Shown: positions 1 to 7,156 of the stretch, piece by piece
How positions within the stretch are numbered: the first letter of the stretch is position 1
Layout: each line of letters opens with the position of its first letter
DNA from: a virus
Reading direction: 5' to 3' (one strand)
DNA: 20,546 nt
Virus record (IMG/VR): IMGVR_UViG_3300030098_001269
Span: 1-20,546 of that record
Translations under genes and position numbers: made by a program
The notes under the pieces: model-generated
Seen by the model: the letters and a program-made list of their open reading frames with translations, nothing else
The model's database searches: none
Told to the model about the DNA's origin: nothing

Positions 1-144
1 CTCATGGGTATTACAACTATATTAACCCTAGCTTTTCCAAACAGACTTGCAGAAGCAGAAAGTATCCTTATGACACAGTATATATCGATGTGTGGTCTTG
101 TGGGAGCATATTTTGGTTTTAGTGCTTTAGGTGGTAAGAAGTGA
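1..144 (+). CDS. C-terminal part of a small membrane protein, possible holin (partial)
   Basis: The frame is open from the first base of the window and ends with TGA at 142-144, so only the last 47 residues are seen and the true start lies outside. Its second half is a hydrophobic stretch rich in Gly, Ala, Val and Phe (around residues 29-43), followed by a short basic end (GGKK). This fits one membrane segment with a cytoplasmic positive tail. It lies directly upstream of a coiled-coil peptide and a lysozyme that has no signal peptide, and such an enzyme normally needs a holin to cross the inner membrane. A holin role is therefore inferred from position and hydrophobicity only; another small phage membrane protein is equally possible. 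The next gene starts inside its stop codon (GTGA overlap). Confidence 0.55.
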   Translation, partial: LMGITTILTLAFPNRLAEAESILMTQYISMCGLVGAYFGFSALGGKK

Positions 145-314
145 TTGAAGCTAATGGGTGGGATAACCACGAAGATACATTTGAAGAAACAATAAGAAGA
201 GAACTTCTAGCTGCACAACAGACTATATACATATTAAAAGAAGACAATAAAGAATTGACAAAAGCCTATTACATACTACTAAAAGAAAATGAAAGGTTAA
301 AAAAATTAAATTAA
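141..314 (+). CDS. Small coiled-coil protein, 57 aa, GTG start, lysis cassette
   Basis: The reading frame starts with GTG at 141, overlapping the TGA of the previous gene, and ends with TAA at 312-314, overlapping the ATG of the lysozyme. This chain of 4-base and 1-base overlaps points to translational coupling and supports the GTG start; there is no in-frame ATG upstream. After about 15 acidic N-terminal residues the product is a charged helix with regularly spaced Leu, Ile and Tyr, ending in a Lys-rich tail, so a short coiled coil is likely. No signal peptide or membrane segment is visible, so it is not an obvious spanin. I do not recognise a family. Its place between a membrane protein and a lysozyme suggests a lysis accessory role, which is inference. 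Confidence 0.6.
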   Translation: MIEANGWDNHEDTFEETIRRELLAAQQTIYILKEDNKELTKAYYILLKENERLKKLN

Positions 315-766
315 TGGATTTTATAGATAGACTAAGAGAGGAATTAAAAATAGATGAAGGATGTAAATACGAAATATATTTGGACCACCTTGGCTTACCT
401 ACGTTTGGCATCGGACATCTCATTGTACAAGGAGATGAAGAATACAAGAAACCAGTGGGAACAGTGGTGGATGAAATTAGGGTTAACGAAGTTTTTGAGC
501 AAGACATAAATGTTACAATAGGTGAGTGTAAAAGATTATTTGATGATTGGGATAAATTACCTCAAGAAGTACAATTAATTACAGCTAACATGATGTTTAA
601 TATGGGTAGACCTAGATTGTCTAAATTTAAGAAAATGATACAGGCTATTAGAGATGGTGATTGGATTGAAGCTGGAAATCAAATGCAGGATTCAAGATGG
701 TACAAACAAGTAACAAACAGAGCAGACAGACTTATATCTCGAATGAAAGCAGTCGGCTTGAGTTAG
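314..766 (+). CDS. T4-type lysozyme (muramidase, GH24-like endolysin)
   Basis: This 150-aa protein resembles phage T4 lysozyme. The N-terminal motif IDEG...Y.D..G..TFGIGHL gives the expected catalytic trio Glu15, Asp24 and Thr30, equivalent to T4 Glu11, Asp20 and Thr26. The C-terminal half has the matching NMMFNMG segment and the SRWYKQ..NRADRLI segment. The family cleaves the beta-1,4 bond between N-acetylmuramic acid and N-acetylglucosamine in peptidoglycan at the end of infection. The length is close to the 164 residues of T4 lysozyme, and no signal peptide or membrane anchor is present, so release would need a holin. The ATG overlaps the stop of the upstream 57-aa gene, and no good Shine-Dalgarno lies close by, so coupled translation is likely. 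The 78 bases after it hold no gene I can support. Confidence 0.93.
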   Translation: MDFIDRLREELKIDEGCKYEIYLDHLGLPTFGIGHLIVQGDEEYKKPVGTVVDEIRVNEVFEQDINVTIGECKRLFDDWDKLPQEVQLITANMMFNMGRPRLSKFKKMIQAIRDGDWIEAGNQMQDSRWYKQVTNRADRLISRMKAVGLS

Positions 767-844
767 TAAAACAAAAACAAAGAAAAAAACATATATACAA
801 CTTAAAAGAATTTTTTAAACCTAGAGAAAGAAAGTTTATAAAAC

Positions 845-1222
845 ATGGCTAGAAAACTAACAGAAAGACAACAAAAATTTATAGATGCTTTATTTGCAGA
901 AGCAAATGGTAGCATAAAAGATGCTAAAATTATTGCGGGGTATTCTCCTAATACAAATAATCAAGAAATAATTAAAGCACTAAAAGAAGAAATATTAGAA
1001 GCTACACAACTATACATGGCAAGTAATGCACCTCTTGCTGCAATGGCAATGGTAGGTGGTGTAGTAGACCCTACAGAACTTGGCATACGAGATAAAATGA
1101 ATGCAGCTAAAGAATTATTAGATAGAACAGGTTTGATAAAAACAGAGAAGGTACAAGTAGAAGCATCAGGTGGTGTTATGCTTATGCCAACAAAAAAACC
1201 TATTGAAGAAGATGACGACTAG
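845..1222 (+). CDS. Terminase small subunit-like protein
   Basis: The 125-aa product begins with an LTERQQKFIDALF segment followed by a helix-turn-helix-like stretch ending in AGYS (residues about 5-34). This is the typical opening of phage small terminase subunits (Terminase_2-like), which bind the packaging site and load DNA into the large subunit. The middle is helical (residues 40-100), consistent with an oligomerisation region, and the end is acidic (IEEDDD). It sits two genes before the large terminase, the usual position. The start at 845 has a purine-rich GAGAAAG upstream. The last 11 bases overlap the next gene. Because that next gene also encodes a DNA-binding-like protein, which of the two is the true small terminase is not certain; this one has the better motif match. 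Confidence 0.75.
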   Translation: MARKLTERQQKFIDALFAEANGSIKDAKIIAGYSPNTNNQEIIKALKEEILEATQLYMASNAPLAAMAMVGGVVDPTELGIRDKMNAAKELLDRTGLIKTEKVQVEASGGVMLMPTKKPIEEDDD

Positions 1223-1610
1223 AAGTGCAGGTAAGTGGGAGTTACCACAACCAACAGATATTAAAGAAGACAATGAATGGATTTCTATTCCAAGAATTGC
1301 ACGAACTATACCTTTTGGTTACATAAAAAATAATGAAGACCCTAATTTATTAAATCCTGTTCAAAATGAATTAGATAAATTAGAGTTAGCAAGAAAATAT
1401 ATTAAACAATATTCATACAGAGAAGTAGCTAATTGGCTGACAAAACAAACAGGTAGATATATTTCTCATGTAGGATTACGTAAAAGATTACAGGATGAGC
1501 AAAAACGTAAGAACAAAGCTAGAAGCCTACGCAAGTGGGCAGAGTATGCAGAAAAGGCGATCTCCAAGGCGAAAGAAATCGAAGAAAGTAGAACAGGAGC
1601 AACGTCTTAA
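1212..1610 (+). CDS. Helix-turn-helix protein between the terminase genes, possible packaging cofactor
   Basis: I start this 132-aa protein at the ATG at 1212 rather than at an upstream ATG at 1170, because the longer version would add 14 unconvincing residues lying entirely inside the previous gene, and a GAAGAAG sequence precedes 1212. Residues 60-94 (ARKYIKQYSYREVANWL and GLRKRL) look like a resolvase-type helix-turn-helix, and the C-terminal third is strongly basic and helical. DNA binding is therefore likely. Its place between a small-terminase-like protein and the large terminase suggests a role in packaging-site recognition, either as a second small subunit or an accessory factor. The last 116 bases are also read in another frame as the start of the large terminase. 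Confidence 0.7.
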   Translation: MTTRSAGKWELPQPTDIKEDNEWISIPRIARTIPFGYIKNNEDPNLLNPVQNELDKLELARKYIKQYSYREVANWLTKQTGRYISHVGLRKRLQDEQKRKNKARSLRKWAEYAEKAISKAKEIEESRTGATS

Positions 1611-3054
1611 AGTAGATAATACATTATTAGATGAAGTAGAAAAACCCATTGAAGAAGAAAGAAATATAGTTTTTCAACCTAATAAAGGTCCTCAAACAGA
1701 GTTTCTTGCTGCATCTGAAAGAGAAGTTTTATATGGGGGAAGTGCAGGTGGTGGCAAGTCTTTTGCCATGTTAGCAGACCCTTTAAGATATATGGGTCAT
1801 TCACAATTTAGTGGATTACTCTTACGACATACTACAGAAGAATTAAGAGAACTTATATTTAAATCTCAAGAGTTATATCCAAAAGTATGGAAGGGTATAA
1901 AGTGGTATGAAAGAAAAATGCAGTGGGTAGCACCATCAGGTGCAAGACTGTGGATGTCATATCTTGATAGAGATGAAGATGTTATGCGTTATCAAGGTTT
2001 GGCTTTTAGTTGGATAGGTTTTGATGAATTAACACAATGGGCAACTCCTTTTGCTTGGAACTATATGCGTTCTCGTTTACGTTCTACAGCATCTGATTTA
2101 CCTATATTTATGAGAGCAACAACAAACCCCGGAGGTGTAGGACATCATTGGGTTAAAAAAATGTTTATAGACCAAGCACCTTATGGAAAGGCATTTGATG
2201 CAACAGACATTGAAACAGGAGAAGTTCTTAAATACCCAGCAGGACACAGAAGAGCTGGGAAATCTTTATTCAAAAGGAGATTTATTCCTGCAAGATTATC
2301 TGACAATCCATACCTCGCAGAAAGTGGAGACTATGAAGCAATGCTACTTTCCCTTCCTGAACAACAAAGAAGACAACTCTTGGAGGGGGATTGGGATATT
2401 AAAGAAGGTGCAGCGTTTACTGAATTTGATAGGAACGTACACGTTGTTGAACCATTTGATATACCTAGTAATTGGGTTAAGTTTAGGTCTTGCGACTATG
2501 GTTATGGGTCATATTCAGGTGTTGTTTGGTTTGCTGTTTCACCTGCTGAACAACTTATTGTATATCGTGAGTTATACGTTTCAAAAGTTTTGGCAACGGA
2601 TTTAGCAGATCAAATATTAGATTTAGAAGCTGAAGATGGCAATATAAAATATGGAGTATTAGACTCTAGTTTGTGGCATAAACGAGGTGATACAGGTCCT
2701 TCACTCGCTGAACAAATGATTTCTAGAGGTTGTCGTTGGAGACCTTCAGATAGAAGTAGAGGTTCTAGAGTTGCAGGTAAAAATGAATTACATAGAAGAT
2801 TACAAGTTGATGAATTTACAGAAGAACCTAGATTAGTATTTTTTGAGAATTGTGTAAATATGATATCACAAATACCATCTATACCTTTAGATAAAAAGAA
2901 TCCTGAAGATGTAGATACAAAAGCAGAAGACCACTTATATGATGCTTTACGTTATGGTATAATGTCGAGACCTCGATTTAGTGTATTTGACTATGATCCA
3001 CATGGTAGACCTTCAACAGGTATGCCAGTAGCAGATGCAACATTTGGATATTAA
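1495..3054 (+). CDS. terL: Terminase large subunit (packaging ATPase and nuclease)
   Basis: This 519-aa protein has the full set of large-terminase motifs. Walker A is GGSAGGGKS (residues 81-89); Walker B is WIGFDE (173-178); a coupling motif RATTNPGG lies at 207-214. The C-terminal RNase H-like nuclease has candidate acidic residues Asp334 (SCDYGYG), Asp390 (GVLDSS) and Asp479/Asp483 (DHLYDALRYG). The enzyme pumps DNA into the prohead through the portal and cuts the concatemer. The ATG at 1495 gives a very basic 40-residue leader and a 116-base overlap with the upstream gene. An alternative ATG at 1546 (502 aa) has a GTGGG sequence at a better distance, and I cannot decide between them. No ATG lies between 1546 and the conserved ATPase region that would remove the overlap. 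The portal gene follows 10 bases later. Confidence 0.96.
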   Translation: MSKNVRTKLEAYASGQSMQKRRSPRRKKSKKVEQEQRLKVDNTLLDEVEKPIEEERNIVFQPNKGPQTEFLAASEREVLYGGSAGGGKSFAMLADPLRYMGHSQFSGLLLRHTTEELRELIFKSQELYPKVWKGIKWYERKMQWVAPSGARLWMSYLDRDEDVMRYQGLAFSWIGFDELTQWATPFAWNYMRSRLRSTASDLPIFMRATTNPGGVGHHWVKKMFIDQAPYGKAFDATDIETGEVLKYPAGHRRAGKSLFKRRFIPARLSDNPYLAESGDYEAMLLSLPEQQRRQLLEGDWDIKEGAAFTEFDRNVHVVEPFDIPSNWVKFRSCDYGYGSYSGVVWFAVSPAEQLIVYRELYVSKVLATDLADQILDLEAEDGNIKYGVLDSSLWHKRGDTGPSLAEQMISRGCRWRPSDRSRGSRVAGKNELHRRLQVDEFTEEPRLVFFENCVNMISQIPSIPLDKKNPEDVDTKAEDHLYDALRYGIMSRPRFSVFDYDPHGRPSTGMPVADATFGY

Positions 3055-3064
3055 AGGATAAATT

Positions 3065-5197
3065 ATGGCAGAAGAAGAAATAATGATTGAAGATGATGCT
3101 ATTGCACTTGAAGATGGCGAAACAATAGAAGCAGATTCATCAGGTATAATACCATTTATTATGGAAAAATATCATCGTGCTGATAAATACAGAGAAAATG
3201 ATGAAACTAGATGGTTAAGAGCATATAGAAATTATAGAGGTTTATATGGTTCTGACGTACAGTTTACAGAAGCAGAAAAATCTAGAGTATTTATAAAAGC
3301 AACAAAAACTAAAACTCTTGCAGCATATGGTCAAATAGTAGATGTATTATTTGCTAATAATAAGTTTCCGTTAAATATTGAACCTACAGAATTACCTGAA
3401 GGTGTAGTTGCTGATGTACATTTTGATCCCGCAGAACCTGAACAACTTAAAAACGAAATAGATTTAACATCACCTTATGGTTTTGCAGGAGATGGAAAAG
3501 AACTACCAGCAGGTGCTACAGAAAAAACATTAAGAGAAAAATTAGGACCTTTAAAAAATAAACTAGAAGATATTGATGGTTTAAAAGAGGGTGCTGGTAC
3601 TACTCCAACATCTGTTACTTTTAGTCCTGCTATGGTTGCAGCAAAAAGTATGGAAAAGAAAATACATGATCAATTACAAGAATCAGGTGCTAATAAACAT
3701 TTAAGAAGTACAGCTTTTGAAATGGCTTTATTTGGAACTGGTGTAATGAAAGGACCTTTTGCTGTTGATAAAGAATATCCTAATTGGAATGAGCAAGGAG
3801 AATATAGTCCCGTATTTAAAACTGTACCTCAAGTAAATCATGTATCTGTGTGGAATTTTTATCCAGACCCTGATGCAAATAATATGGATGAAGCAACATA
3901 TGTAATTGAAAGACATAAAATGTCAAGAAGTCAATTACGTAGTCTAAAACGTAGACCACATTTTAGAGATGTTGCAATAGAGGAAGCTATAGAAGAAGGA
4001 GAAAATTACACAAAAGAATCTTGGGAAGATGACTTATCTGATTATGCACCTGAGTATGGAATAGAAAGATATGAAGTTCTTGAATATTGGGGTATGTGTG
4101 ATACTGATATGTTAGAGGAACAAGGTGTAGATATACCAAAAGAATTAAGAAATTTTGATGAGTTACAAATAAATTCATGGATTTGTAATGGTAAATTATT
4201 AAGAATGGTTTTAAATCCATTTAAACCTTCTAAAATACCATATATGGCATCACCATATGAATTAAATCCGTATTCATTTTTTGGTGTTGGTATAGCTGAA
4301 AATATGGATGATACTCAAACACTAATGAATGGATTTATGAGAATGGCTGTAGATAATGCAGTATTATCAGGTAATATGCTAATAGAAGTAGATGAAACAA
4401 ATTTAGTTCCGGGACAAGACTTATCTGTATATCCGGGAAAAATATTTAGAAGACAAGGCGGCGCTCCCGGTCAAGCAATATTTGGTACAAAGTTTCCAAA
4501 TGTTTCAGGTGAAAATTTACAGTTGTTTGATAAAGCAAGGCAATTGGCTGATGAGTCAACTGGTTTACCTTCATTTTCTTATGGTCAAACAGGTATTACT
4601 GGTGTAGGTAGAACTGCTAGTGGTATATCTATGTTAATGAATGCTGCAAGTGGCAGTATAAAAACTGTTATTAAAAATGTAGATGACTATTTATTAAGAC
4701 CTTTAGGTGAGGGTTTATTTAGATTTAATATGCAGTTTGATTTTAACCCTGATATAAAAGGCGATTTAGAAGTTAAAGCACGAGGAACAGAAAGTCTTAT
4801 GGCAAATGAAGTAAGAAGTCAAAGACTAATGCAATTTTTACAAGTTGCAAGTAATCCTGCTCTTGCACCTTTTGCTAAATTTCAATATGTTATTAGAGAA
4901 ATAGCTAAAGCATTAGACTTAGACCCTGAAAAAGTAACTAATAATATGAATGATGCAGCAATACAAGCAGAACTAATGAAAGGTTTTCAACAACCTGCAC
5001 AACAACAACAAAAACCACCAGCGGGAGCAAACCCAGCTGACCCAACAGGATCAGGTGGTGGAACAATAGGAGTGGGTCAAGCACCTACTCCGGGAGAGCA
5101 AGGATTTACAGGAGATAATAAACCAAGTGGACAAGAAATTAATCAGCCAACTCAAACCCCTAGTGAGCAACAGCCACCTATGGGAAGCATTCAGTAG
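3065..5197 (+). CDS. Portal protein (head-to-tail connector)
   Basis: This 710-aa protein is assigned as portal from its position directly after the large terminase, its size (within the range of podovirus portals), and its content: an acidic N-terminus, then a helical HRADKYRENDETRWLRAYRNY segment seen in large phage portals, a long alpha/beta body, and a final 70 residues that are Gln/Pro/Gly-rich and probably disordered. Twelve copies would form the ring through which DNA enters and leaves the capsid. An AGGA sequence precedes the ATG. The end of the gene overlaps the following small gene by 71 bases, so the flexible tail is coded in DNA that also encodes another protein. I infer the function by family resemblance and synteny, not by a single catalytic motif, as portals have none. 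Confidence 0.87.
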   Translation: MAEEEIMIEDDAIALEDGETIEADSSGIIPFIMEKYHRADKYRENDETRWLRAYRNYRGLYGSDVQFTEAEKSRVFIKATKTKTLAAYGQIVDVLFANNKFPLNIEPTELPEGVVADVHFDPAEPEQLKNEIDLTSPYGFAGDGKELPAGATEKTLREKLGPLKNKLEDIDGLKEGAGTTPTSVTFSPAMVAAKSMEKKIHDQLQESGANKHLRSTAFEMALFGTGVMKGPFAVDKEYPNWNEQGEYSPVFKTVPQVNHVSVWNFYPDPDANNMDEATYVIERHKMSRSQLRSLKRRPHFRDVAIEEAIEEGENYTKESWEDDLSDYAPEYGIERYEVLEYWGMCDTDMLEEQGVDIPKELRNFDELQINSWICNGKLLRMVLNPFKPSKIPYMASPYELNPYSFFGVGIAENMDDTQTLMNGFMRMAVDNAVLSGNMLIEVDETNLVPGQDLSVYPGKIFRRQGGAPGQAIFGTKFPNVSGENLQLFDKARQLADESTGLPSFSYGQTGITGVGRTASGISMLMNAASGSIKTVIKNVDDYLLRPLGEGLFRFNMQFDFNPDIKGDLEVKARGTESLMANEVRSQRLMQFLQVASNPALAPFAKFQYVIREIAKALDLDPEKVTNNMNDAAIQAELMKGFQQPAQQQQKPPAGANPADPTGSGGGTIGVGQAPTPGEQGFTGDNKPSGQEINQPTQTPSEQQPPMGSIQ

Positions 5198-5351
5198 TTA
5201 TATTGATTCTTTAGTTGAGCAACAACAAAAAGCATTAGAGCAAACCGATAACAGTACAATAATGTATAGATCACAAGGTGCTATTGGTGCATTACGTAGA
5301 TTAAAACTTATAAGGAATATTGTAAATGAAAAAACAAATGGAAATGTTTGA
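5127..5351 (+). CDS. Small conserved-looking protein after the portal, 74 aa, GTG start
   Basis: The frame starts at GTG 5127, inside the 3' end of the portal gene, with a GGAG sequence 12 bases upstream. The product has the pattern ISQLKPLVSN..LWEAFSSYIDSLVEQQ followed by SQGAIGALRRLKLIRNIV. It is helical, amphipathic and resembles small proteins that follow the portal gene in many podoviruses; no function is known to me. Starting at the only later ATG (about 5263) would discard the best part of the protein, so the GTG start is preferred. It overlaps the portal by 71 bases upstream and the next gene by 26 bases downstream. A role in portal or head assembly is suggested by position alone. Confidence 0.72.
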   Translation: MDKKLISQLKPLVSNSHLWEAFSSYIDSLVEQQQKALEQTDNSTIMYRSQGAIGALRRLKLIRNIVNEKTNGNV

Positions 5352-7095
5352 CGAAGGTGGACTTAAAGACGAGGGTGGAGAAAAAGACCCTATATCAGGT
5401 AATGATGTTCCTGTAGGTTCAACTAAAAAAGAAGTTCGAGACGATATACCTGCGCAATTAAGTGAGGGTGAGTTTGTATTTCCTGCTGATGTAGTTAGAT
5501 ACTTAGGTTTAGATTTTTTAATGAAGTTGAGACAAAAAGCTAAAGCAGGTTTAAAACGTATGGAAGAAATGGGTCAGATGGGTAATTCAGAAGAAGCTAC
5601 ATTACCTGATGATATACCTTTTACACTTGATGATTTAGATGTTGAAGAAGATGGTAGACTTAATTTTTCTGAAGGTGGTGTTGCAGATGAAGAAGCAGGA
5701 GTATTTGGTAAACCTACAGATACAGAAGATGATGAAGATGATGAAGCATCTTTTCAAGATTTAGTTGGTGGTGGGTCTTTTGGTAAATATGATGAGTTAA
5801 GAAAATTTGTAGGACCTAATGGTGAAATACGTTACATACCATTTAAAGATGGCGAACCATTACCACCATATAAAGATATTGTTACAGATTTAACAGACAA
5901 AGGATACGAATATACTCCTCCAAGTGATGATGATGACGATGATAAAAAACCAAAAGAAGAAGAAGCTGTAGAAGAAGTTAAAGAAGATAAAGATAGAGAA
6001 AAAGAACTACAGACTGCTAAAGAAGATAAAGAAAGAAGAGACAGAAGTTTAGACAACGCTGTTCAACAAGCTGTTCAGGCAGGTATGAGTACAGAGCAAG
6101 AAATAATAGATTGGATAAAAGGTGGAAATGTTAAAGTAGGAAAATTTAAAGTTCCGGGATTTTTATTTAATAACTTACCAATTCCGGGAGAAGAGTTTGG
6201 TCCTATAACAAATGCTATAAATAGAAACAAACAAGCAGGTGCAAGTGTACCAATGCCTATATCTAAACCTAAAGATGTAAGTACATTAGGTTTAACAAAT
6301 GTAGATGCAACAGTTCCAAAAGTTGATATAAGTGATGCAAAAGCTGTAGGATCAGATGTCGTTTCTCTTAGACAAGCAAAAGCTGCAAAAGCAAGAATAG
6401 AAAGAGATAGAGAAAGACAACTAAAAAAATTAGATCAACAAATAGCTTCGTATACCAAAGAATTAGAAGATGCTGGTGAAACTATATCAGAACAAGACCT
6501 TACAATTTACAAATTAGAAGATCAAAAAAAAGATATAATTGAAGACTCTAACAATAAAATAAAAGCACTTGACACTGAAATTGCTAATTTAACAGGTGAT
6601 GTAAAAGATAAAGAGACTGTAATAGAAGATTATAAGACATCAGAGACTGCTTTAAAAGAACAAATAAGTAATTTACAAGGTGAAAAAGAAAGATTACAAC
6701 AACAAGTAAATTCTAAAGATCAAGAAATAAAAAATAAAGATGATAAAATAAGTAACCTAGCAAATCAAATTGCAAGTCAGTCTCAAATTGCACAGACAGC
6801 AGATGCTTCAGGTTCTTCTATACCTAATGTAATTAAAACAGATCAAGGAACAACATTTAAAGGTGGTAAATTAACTACAGACACTAAAGGAAATATTGTA
6901 AAAGTAAATGATAGACCTGTAGTTGTAAAGGATGATAGACCTAATAGACCTAGTGGTGGTGGAACATCTGCAGGAGATGCAGGATTTACTACTTCCAAAG
7001 GATATAGTGATGCTTTTAACACAGGTGGTTTAGCATCTAAAAAACCTAAAAAGAAAAAAGTTATGAAGCGTGGTGGGTTAGCTTCTAAAAAATAA
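5326..7095 (+). CDS. Large acidic coiled-coil virion or assembly protein, function unknown
   Basis: This 589-aa protein has four regions. Residues 8-95 hold an FDEGGLKDEGG start and the segment DIPAQLSEGEFVFPADVVRYLGL, a signature I associate with marine phage structural genes but to which I cannot attach a function. Residues 96-245 are very acidic, with a run of six Asp (201-206). Residues about 345-488 form a long coiled coil with heptad-like Leu/Ile spacing. The C-terminus is basic and ends with two GGLASKK motifs (567-573 and 583-589) around a lysine-rich linker. It has no signal peptide or membrane span. It lies between portal and scaffold, so an internal head protein, an ejected protein or a second assembly factor are all possible. 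Its start overlaps the previous gene by 26 bases. Confidence 0.82.
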   Translation: MKKQMEMFDEGGLKDEGGEKDPISGNDVPVGSTKKEVRDDIPAQLSEGEFVFPADVVRYLGLDFLMKLRQKAKAGLKRMEEMGQMGNSEEATLPDDIPFTLDDLDVEEDGRLNFSEGGVADEEAGVFGKPTDTEDDEDDEASFQDLVGGGSFGKYDELRKFVGPNGEIRYIPFKDGEPLPPYKDIVTDLTDKGYEYTPPSDDDDDDKKPKEEEAVEEVKEDKDREKELQTAKEDKERRDRSLDNAVQQAVQAGMSTEQEIIDWIKGGNVKVGKFKVPGFLFNNLPIPGEEFGPITNAINRNKQAGASVPMPISKPKDVSTLGLTNVDATVPKVDISDAKAVGSDVVSLRQAKAAKARIERDRERQLKKLDQQIASYTKELEDAGETISEQDLTIYKLEDQKKDIIEDSNNKIKALDTEIANLTGDVKDKETVIEDYKTSETALKEQISNLQGEKERLQQQVNSKDQEIKNKDDKISNLANQIASQSQIAQTADASGSSIPNVIKTDQGTTFKGGKLTTDTKGNIVKVNDRPVVVKDDRPNRPSGGGTSAGDAGFTTSKGYSDAFNTGGLASKKPKKKKVMKRGGLASKK

Positions 7096-7104
7096 CCTAC
7101 ATTG

Positions 7105-7144
7105 ATGGCTACTTATCCCCCAACTAATTGGCTACGATAACCCC
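7105..7144 (+). repeat. Imperfect direct repeat with an 11-codon micro-ORF between two head genes
   Basis: The 61-base gap between the 589-aa gene and the scaffold gene contains two similar 16-base units, at 7106-7121 and 7129-7144, both beginning TGGCTAC and ending in a run of C. The same stretch holds an ATG at 7105 opening an 11-codon frame (MATYPPTNWLR) that stops at 7138-7140. This frame is in phase with the upstream gene, four codons after its TAA. No Shine-Dalgarno precedes the ATG. The gap also carries the strong AAGGAG site for the scaffold gene. What the repeat does is unknown. Confidence 0.4.
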
Positions 7145-7156
7145 AAGGAGAAAAAA

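Noticed and set aside
255-283. TTGACA at 255-260 as a promoter for the lysozyme.
   Set aside because: No good -10 box at 16-18 bases; it falls in the coding sequence of the 57-aa gene and lacks the flanking pattern of the two real-looking promoters.
790-830. AT-rich inverted repeat TTAAAA...TTTTAA after the lysozyme as a terminator.
   Set aside because: The stem has no G-C pairs and the following bases are not a T-run; it is likely a chance event in AT-rich DNA.
767-852. Open frame between lysozyme and small terminase reading NLKEFFKPRERKFIKHG and ending with TAG at 850-852.
   Set aside because: The residues look protein-like, but the frame has no ATG, GTG or TTG after the lysozyme stop. 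It may be the remnant of a small gene; I cannot support it as a feature.
1170-1211. Longer start for the helix-turn-helix gene at 1170.
   Set aside because: The added residues lie inside the small-terminase coding region in another frame and look unstructured; ATG 1212 has a better upstream signal.
2183-2605. 140-aa + strand frame inside the large terminase gene.
   Set aside because: It lies in a region coding for conserved terminase segments, has no ribosome-binding site and no recognisable motif.
5926-6050. GAT/GAA-rich tract as a possible simple-sequence repeat or CRISPR-like array.
   Set aside because: It is explained by the Asp/Glu-rich protein segment (residues about 200-240) in frame, and no regular spacer-repeat unit exists; no CRISPR array was seen anywhere in the window.
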